Source of the DNA: Polynucleobacter cosmopolitanus
Lineage (GTDB): Bacteria > Pseudomonadota > Gammaproteobacteria > Burkholderiales > Burkholderiaceae
Direction: 5' to 3'
Length of the DNA: 64,000 nt
Assembly: GCF_002224225.1 (NCBI RefSeq)
Contig: NZ_NJGG01000002.1
Location: 372,001 to 436,000, forward strand
In this document: piece after piece, positions 59,280-64,000 of the stretch
How the letters are laid out: each line of letters opens with the position of its first letter
How positions within the stretch are numbered: position 1 is the first letter of the stretch
Notes under the pieces: model-generated
What the model was told of the DNA's origin: nothing
The model's database searches: none
What the model saw: the letters and a program-made list of their open reading frames with translations, nothing else
Program-made: the position numbers and the translations under genes

Positions 59280-60140
59280 TTATTTGATATTTATCAAATT
59301 TCTTATCTCTTTGATGACTTCTGTGGGCGTCAAACCGATCGGCCCAATACCCTGATTTAAAAGGCTATCAGCCGCAGCAGCATGAAGCTCTACCGCCACG
59401 CAACTGGCCTCAAACGGGTTGATATGATGCTTGATTCCCTGGCTCATGATGGCCGCAATCACCCCAGTCAACACATCCCCCATCCCAGCAACCCCCATCC
59501 CAGGGTGACCTTTTAGACACATCTGAGTTGGTTCATTCAACTGAGGTGATTTGATCAAAGTATGCTGGCCCTTGAGCACAACAATCGACCCTGTTAAAGC
59601 AAGCAATTGATCAATTGCCAATGGTCGATTGATTTGCACTTGCTCGGCTGTGGTATTAAGTAATTTAGCTGCCTCACCTGGGTGAGGCGTTATCACGGTG
59701 CTCAATGTTGGGCGACTCTTGAGTTGCTTCATTAGTTTGGCATCACCCGCGATTAAATTAAGGCCATCAGCATCAATGACCAATAAAGCAGATGACTGCA
59801 ATGCATCACTCAATAAATCACGAGCTTGCTGACTCTGCCCCAAACCAGGGCCAATAGCCAACACATCGGCTTGTGCCTGCGCCATCATTTCTCTTGATGC
59901 ATGACTCAACATCAATTCAGGTTGATCTGCAAGAACTGATATGGCACGCTCATCTAAAAAGCCAATCATCACCCATCCAGCACCTGCATGAAGCGCTGCT
60001 CGACCGGATAACAAAATAGATCCTGCCATGCCTGTGTCGCCGCCAATGATCAATACTTTGCCAGCATGGCCTTTATGCTCATGGGGCTGTCGAATCAGGC
60101 GACGAAGCAGATGCAGAGAATTGAGTTCTTGAGGATTCAT
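59280..60140 (-). CDS. nnrD: ADP-dependent NAD(P)H-hydrate dehydratase
   Basis: Repairs damaged NADHX and NADPHX back to NAD(P)H. The 286-residue protein is a ribokinase-fold enzyme with GHAGKVLIIGGDTGMAGSILLSGRAAL, DADGLNLI, STVITPHPGEAAKLLN and GHPGMGVAGMGDVLTGVIAAI (catalytic Asp in GMGDVL). It corresponds to the C-terminal half of E. coli YjeF; the epimerase half is not adjacent. It is divergent from the glutathione transferase gene. Confidence 0.92.
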   Translation of the reverse strand: MNPQELNSLHLLRRLIRQPHEHKGHAGKVLIIGGDTGMAGSILLSGRAALHAGAGWVMIGFLDERAISVLADQPELMLSHASREMMAQAQADVLAIGPGLGQSQQARDLLSDALQSSALLVIDADGLNLIAGDAKLMKQLKSRPTLSTVITPHPGEAAKLLNTTAEQVQINRPLAIDQLLALTGSIVVLKGQHTLIKSPQLNEPTQMCLKGHPGMGVAGMGDVLTGVIAAIMSQGIKHHINPFEASCVAVELHAAAADSLLNQGIGPIGLTPTEVIKEIRNLINIK

Positions 60141-60192
60141 GATTTTTTCATTAAGTCTATACTCAAGACTACAACAAAAAAAGGGGTCAACA

Positions 60193-60849
60193 ATGAATTT
60201 GCATTTGTATTACTGCCCAGGAACCTGTTCTTTCGTCCCTCACGTGATGCTTGAATTAGTCAAAGAAAGTAAAGGTCAAGATTTTTCATCGACCATGATC
60301 ACCTTGCGTACCGGTGAACATTTGAAACCTGAATACCAAGCAATCAATCCAAGAAGCCAAGTGCCTGCATTGATTGTTGATGGTCAATTGGTGACACAAG
60401 TCGTAGCGATCACCAACTTCTTGAACGAAACGTTCCCAGAAGCCAAGATATTGCCGACCGATCCAATGGAAAAGGCGCAAGCTTTATCCATGTTTGTTTG
60501 GATGAATAACACGGTTCACCCAACTTTCACCAGAATATTTAGATCTGAGCGCTTTGGTGACGAAGCAGGTAAAGACAGTGTTAAAGCAATGGCATTGGAA
60601 ATGTTCAAAACGCAATTGATAGAAATTGATAAATTAGTAGCCAATGGTCGCAAATTCATTTCCGGCAATCAATTGAGCCCAGCAGATATTTATGCTGTTA
60701 CCTTTATTCGTTGGGCAGGCATGGCTGGTATCAACCCAGCCAACTATCCACAGTACCAACGTTATGCTGCAGCAGTGGCCGCCTTACCAGCGGTGGCTCG
60801 CATCATGACCAAAGAAGGTATTAATTTAAATACTTACGTTGGCAATTAA
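60193..60849 (+). CDS. Glutathione S-transferase family protein
   Basis: A 218-residue protein with an N-terminal thioredoxin-like GST domain (LHLYYCPGTCSFVPHVMLELV, then NPRSQVPALIVDGQLVTQVVAITNFL, the glutathione cis-Pro/Ser region) and a helical C-terminal domain (SPADIYAVTFIRWAG). The N-terminal pattern resembles the beta/GstA-like class. GGGG lies about eight bases before the ATG at 60193; the frame is open 54 bases earlier but would overlap nnrD. Substrate unknown. Confidence 0.87.
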   Translation: MNLHLYYCPGTCSFVPHVMLELVKESKGQDFSSTMITLRTGEHLKPEYQAINPRSQVPALIVDGQLVTQVVAITNFLNETFPEAKILPTDPMEKAQALSMFVWMNNTVHPTFTRIFRSERFGDEAGKDSVKAMALEMFKTQLIEIDKLVANGRKFISGNQLSPADIYAVTFIRWAGMAGINPANYPQYQRYAAAVAALPAVARIMTKEGINLNTYVGN

Positions 60850-60919
60850 CTCAGTTAATCAGTCAGTTAGATAGTTCAATATGTTTAAGCAATAAATCTA
60901 GGCCCATTGCTCTGATTTT

Positions 60920-63172
60920 TCAGGGTTTGGGTCTAGACCATTTTCTGAGCAGCAAAGCATTTCCCACCACACTCACACTCGATGCTGCCATCGCGGCTCC
61001 TGCAATCATAGGAGTTAGATACCCTAGTGCAGCCAGTGGAATACCAATCAAGTTATAAACAAAAGCCCAAAATAAGTTTTGTTTGATTTTCTGCCAGGTT
61101 TTGCTTGATATCTGAATCGCATCCGGCACCAATGCAGGGTCCCCACGCATCAGAGTAATACTCGCTGCATGCATGGCAATGTCCGTTCCTGTTGATACGG
61201 CAATACCAACATCGGCAACCGCCAGCGCGGGCGCATCGTTCACCCCGTCACCCACCATGGCCACATAACTGCGCCCATTGATGGCTTTTAAAGATTCAAT
61301 GATGGCTGCTTTTTCTGCAGGCAATACTTGTGCATAGACTTCATCAATACCAATGGTCTTAGCGAGTAAATTGGCCACCAATTCGTTATCCCCTGAAATC
61401 ATCACCGTCTTAATGTTCATTGACTTGAGTCGTTGAATCGCTTCACTCACACCTGGCTTTAATTCATCTCCGAATGAATAAAGCGCCAAAATCAAATGAT
61501 TTGATGCATCTGTCACATCCACCAAACAAGACACGCTGTGGCCAAGGCTTAATTCATTGACGGCAACCTTCTGCATTTGCTCAGAAGCATGCTCTTTGAT
61601 TGCATGAAAACTCACGAAGGCGATGGTTTTACCTTGATAGGGGCCAGTCAAGCATTGACCCTCAATGCCTTTACCGACGTTGGCAAGAACTGCGCCATAG
61701 CCTTCTGCATTCACCTGATGCTGCTCACCAAACTGAATCATGGCTTTTGCCAAAGGATGTTCACTGCTCATTTGTAGACCCAATGCCAAAGCATGGATTT
61801 GCTGATCTTCTGCAGCACTGAAGTTAGTGAAATTTTTAACACTCGGTTTACCCAACGTCAATGTGCCAGTTTTATCAAATGCCACAACATTGATGCGGTG
61901 AGCCAATTCAAGTGCTTGCGCATCTTTGATCAAAATGCCAAACTTCGCCGCTACACCAGTGCCAGCCATGATGGCAACGGGCGTTGCTAAACCCAAAGCA
62001 CATGGACAAGCAATCACCAGTATGGCTACTGAATACAGCAGAGCATTTTGAAAGTCGTGCAAGATAAATGCGTGAATTAAAAAATTGAGTGCCGCAATCA
62101 AAACCACGGTCGGCACAAACCAAGCGCTGACCTGATCGACCAATCTTTGGATGGGCGCTTTTTCGGCCTGCGCATTCTCGACCAAAGCAATTATCTTGGC
62201 TAAAACACTTGTTTCACCAACACCAGTTGCTTGAATGATCAAGCGCCCGGAGCCATTCAAAGAACCGCCAATCACGGTTGAACCTTTTTCTTTTTCGAGC
62301 AATTTTGATTCACCAGTCAACATCGATTCATCAATCTCACTGAGGCCCTCAATCACCAAGCCATCGACCGGAACACGTTCACCAGGTAGAACCAAGACCC
62401 AATCACCAGGCAGTATTTGTGCAATCGGTAAATGCTCATAATCCAATTGATTTAAATCTCGCTGGCGCAAGAGCTTGGCTTGATCTGGCCACAAAGATTG
62501 CAGCGCCGTGATGGCAGCCGTGGTTTCTTTTTTAGCCCTGGCCTCTAACCACTTACCCAACATCACCAAAGAAATCACCACTGCAGAACTTTCAAAATAA
62601 AGTTCATGTGGTTCATAGCTTTGCCCCCAGGCTGACAAGTACCAGGTGTAAATACTCAAACCATAAGCGGCCGTGGTACCAAGTGCGACCAATAAATCCA
62701 TATTGCCTGAACCCATGCGCAATGCTTTGAAGCCAGCCACATAAAATCGAGAGCCCAAAATAAACTGCACAGGAGTGGCTAATAAAAACTGCACCCATGC
62801 TGGCAACATCCAATGAACCCCAAATGGCATCAGCAGCATAGGCGCAAGCAATGGCAGAGACAGTGCGATGGCCAACACAACCGCGCCTTTGCCATGTAAA
62901 TCAATGATGTTGTTTAGCTTGGTGTTTGTTGATGATGAATTTATTGTTTGATGACTAAAGACACTTGCCTCAAATCCAGCTTTTTCAACAGCAGCGATCA
63001 AAAGACTGGTGATCACTTGAGGTTCTTGATTGACTCTGATTTGAGCTTTTTCAGTGGCCAAATTAACGCTGGCAGCATCAACTCCAGCAACTTTCGATAA
63101 TGATTTTTCAAGCCTAGCCACACATGAGGCACACGTCATGCCGCGAATGTTTAAGGTGACTAATTGACTCAT
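60920..63172 (-). CDS. copA: Copper-translocating P-type ATPase
   Basis: P1B-type ATPase that exports Cu(I) from the cytoplasm. About 750 residues: one N-terminal metal-binding domain (GMTCASC, near residue 12), eight membrane segments, the transmembrane CPC motif (VIACPCALGLATPVAIMAGTG), phosphorylation site DKTGTLTLGK, the HP dipeptide (SSEHPLAKAM) and hinge MVGDGVNDAPALA. CPC plus the CxxC domain indicates copper rather than zinc. The ATG at 63172 follows GGAG; another lies three codons upstream (63181). Divergent from a copZ-like gene. Confidence 0.93.
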   Translation of the reverse strand: MSQLVTLNIRGMTCASCVARLEKSLSKVAGVDAASVNLATEKAQIRVNQEPQVITSLLIAAVEKAGFEASVFSHQTINSSSTNTKLNNIIDLHGKGAVVLAIALSLPLLAPMLLMPFGVHWMLPAWVQFLLATPVQFILGSRFYVAGFKALRMGSGNMDLLVALGTTAAYGLSIYTWYLSAWGQSYEPHELYFESSAVVISLVMLGKWLEARAKKETTAAITALQSLWPDQAKLLRQRDLNQLDYEHLPIAQILPGDWVLVLPGERVPVDGLVIEGLSEIDESMLTGESKLLEKEKGSTVIGGSLNGSGRLIIQATGVGETSVLAKIIALVENAQAEKAPIQRLVDQVSAWFVPTVVLIAALNFLIHAFILHDFQNALLYSVAILVIACPCALGLATPVAIMAGTGVAAKFGILIKDAQALELAHRINVVAFDKTGTLTLGKPSVKNFTNFSAAEDQQIHALALGLQMSSEHPLAKAMIQFGEQHQVNAEGYGAVLANVGKGIEGQCLTGPYQGKTIAFVSFHAIKEHASEQMQKVAVNELSLGHSVSCLVDVTDASNHLILALYSFGDELKPGVSEAIQRLKSMNIKTVMISGDNELVANLLAKTIGIDEVYAQVLPAEKAAIIESLKAINGRSYVAMVGDGVNDAPALAVADVGIAVSTGTDIAMHAASITLMRGDPALVPDAIQISSKTWQKIKQNLFWAFVYNLIGIPLAALGYLTPMIAGAAMAASSVSVVGNALLLRKWSRPKP

Positions 63173-63241
63173 AAGCTCCATAATGGAATACGTTAAGATT
63201 TATATAGATTGTCCTCCTTATATTAGGAAACCACAAAAAAT

Positions 63242-63445
63242 ATGACATTCATTTTTACCGTCAAAGGCATGAACTGTGGTCATTGCACCCAGGCCATCAC
63301 AAAAGCCATTACTGAACTTGACCCCCAAGCAAGGGTTGATACAGACATTCCGAAGCAAACAGTCACAGTGACAAGTGGTCTTGATCGCGAACAATTGAGC
63401 GAAGCCATTGTTGATGCTGGTTACGATATTGTGGCGGTCGCTTAA
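63242..63445 (+). CDS. copZ: CopZ-like heavy-metal chaperone
   Basis: A 67-residue HMA-domain protein: KGMNCGHCTQAITKAI gives the metal-binding CxxC, and the ferredoxin-like fold is completed by AIVDAGYDIV. It probably hands Cu(I) to CopA, whose gene diverges from it with a roughly 60-base shared promoter. The stop overlaps the start of the next gene by one base (TAATG). Confidence 0.9.
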   Translation: MTFIFTVKGMNCGHCTQAITKAITELDPQARVDTDIPKQTVTVTSGLDREQLSEAIVDAGYDIVAVA

Positions 63446-64000
63446 TGGATATCGCAAACATCATCCAGACAGTCGCCATTTATGCGATACCCGTTATTTT
63501 TGCCATCACTTTGCATGAAGCTGCACACGGTTATGCCGCCAAGAAACTGGGTGACAACACGGCCTACGCTTTAGGCAGAGTAACTCTCAACCCCATCAAG
63601 CACATTGATCCAATGGGCACGATTGCAGTACCCCTATTGCTGTACTTTGCTACGGCAGGTACCTTCTTGTTTGGTTACGCCAAACCTGTACCAGTTCGCT
63701 TTGGTAATTTAAGACGTCCTAAAAAAGACATGATTTGGGTGGCTCTGGCTGGCCCAGGATCCAATTTAGTTCAGGCCATTTTTTGGGCCATCATGTACTT
63801 GCTCTTGGTCAAGGTATCGCTCACCGAGCGTTTCTTTTTAGAAATGTGTCAGGCGGGGGTATTGGTCAACGTGGTGATGTTTGCCTTCAATTTATTTCCT
63901 CTTCCACCCCTAGATGGTGGACGTATTTTGGTAGGCGTGTTACCTTGGAAACAAGCAGCCATGGTTTCAAGGGTTGAACCATGGGGTTTTTATATTGTTT
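63445..64000 (+). CDS. Site-2 protease (M50) family protein, partial
   Basis: The frame starts at 63445 and runs off the right edge; 185 codons are seen. It has a membrane-embedded metalloprotease signature (ITLHEAAHGYAAKKLGD, Zn ligands His-x-x-x-His), a second motif with NLFPLPPLDGGRIL (third ligand Asp), and several hydrophobic helices. It belongs to the YwhC-like SpoIVFB branch rather than RseP, since no PDZ insert is seen. Its substrate is unknown. Confidence 0.88.
   Translation, partial: MDIANIIQTVAIYAIPVIFAITLHEAAHGYAAKKLGDNTAYALGRVTLNPIKHIDPMGTIAVPLLLYFATAGTFLFGYAKPVPVRFGNLRRPKKDMIWVALAGPGSNLVQAIFWAIMYLLLVKVSLTERFFLEMCQAGVLVNVVMFAFNLFPLPPLDGGRILVGVLPWKQAAMVSRVEPWGFYIV

Noticed and set aside
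63181..63241. CueR-type operator between copA and copZ
   Set aside because: No ACCTTCC-like inverted repeat with the 19-base spacing; only a weak dyad.

Overview
The window reads as a chromosomal segment of a free-living betaproteobacterium of the order Burkholderiales. A Polynucleobacter-like genome is the best fit: modest GC for the order, compact spacing, and the gene order tpiA, secG, tRNA-Leu, nuoA-N. That genus assignment is inference from gene order and protein resemblance, not from a search. Almost every gene is core metabolism or information processing. No prophage, insertion sequence, CRISPR array or secretion cluster was seen, and no stretch above about 300 bases lacks a gene.

Layout. 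1-8669 (minus): respiratory complex I operon nuoA-I plus the start of nuoJ. 8759-11094 (minus): tRNA-Leu, secG, tpiA and a quinone oxidoreductase. 11111-13776 (minus): rpsO then pnp, separated by a leader with three hairpins. 13968-20580 (minus): branched-chain amino acid and phospholipid block, transcribed ilvB, ilvH, ilvC, psd, pssA, leuA; a leucine-rich leader peptide and terminator between pssA and leuA form an apparent leu attenuator. 20755-22953 (plus): sigma factor, DUF3619, DUF3106 and RDD proteins. 22909-26953 (minus): truncated haemoglobin, a large FtsX-type permease and a Bug-type solute-binding protein. 27252-34582: tRNA-Arg, greB, rsh/spoT, rpoZ, gmk, yicC, then rph, rdgB, hemW. 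34591-36824 (minus): dgkA, a phosphoethanolamine transferase and tRNA-Ser. 36909-41684: pgi, phosphomannomutase, panD and three bactofilins. 41798-47153: nadA, nadC, nadB, prfC. 47214-54575: methyltransferase, HU, serS, lolA, ftsK, trxB, glnB. 54631-60849: nadE, ppa, a DEAD-box helicase with structured leader, ubiC, a 44-residue membrane protein, nnrD and a glutathione transferase. 60920-64000: copA, a copZ-like chaperone and a truncated M50 protease.

Functional themes. NAD is prominent: the de novo genes nadA, nadB and nadC, the amidating synthetase nadE next to its likely regulator glnB, the NAD(P)HX repair enzyme nnrD, and the main NADH consumer, complex I. RNA metabolism is also well represented (pnp, rph, greB, rpoZ, yicC, DEAD-box helicase, rpsO), as is envelope lipid metabolism (psd, pssA, dgkA, eptA, lolA).

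The strongest new observations are regulatory: a complete-looking leu attenuator not marked by any large ORF, a pnp leader resembling an RNase III autoregulation site, a helicase leader whose last hairpin can hide the ribosome binding site, and an unannotated 44-residue membrane protein. All functions are assigned by reading motifs; no database search was run.
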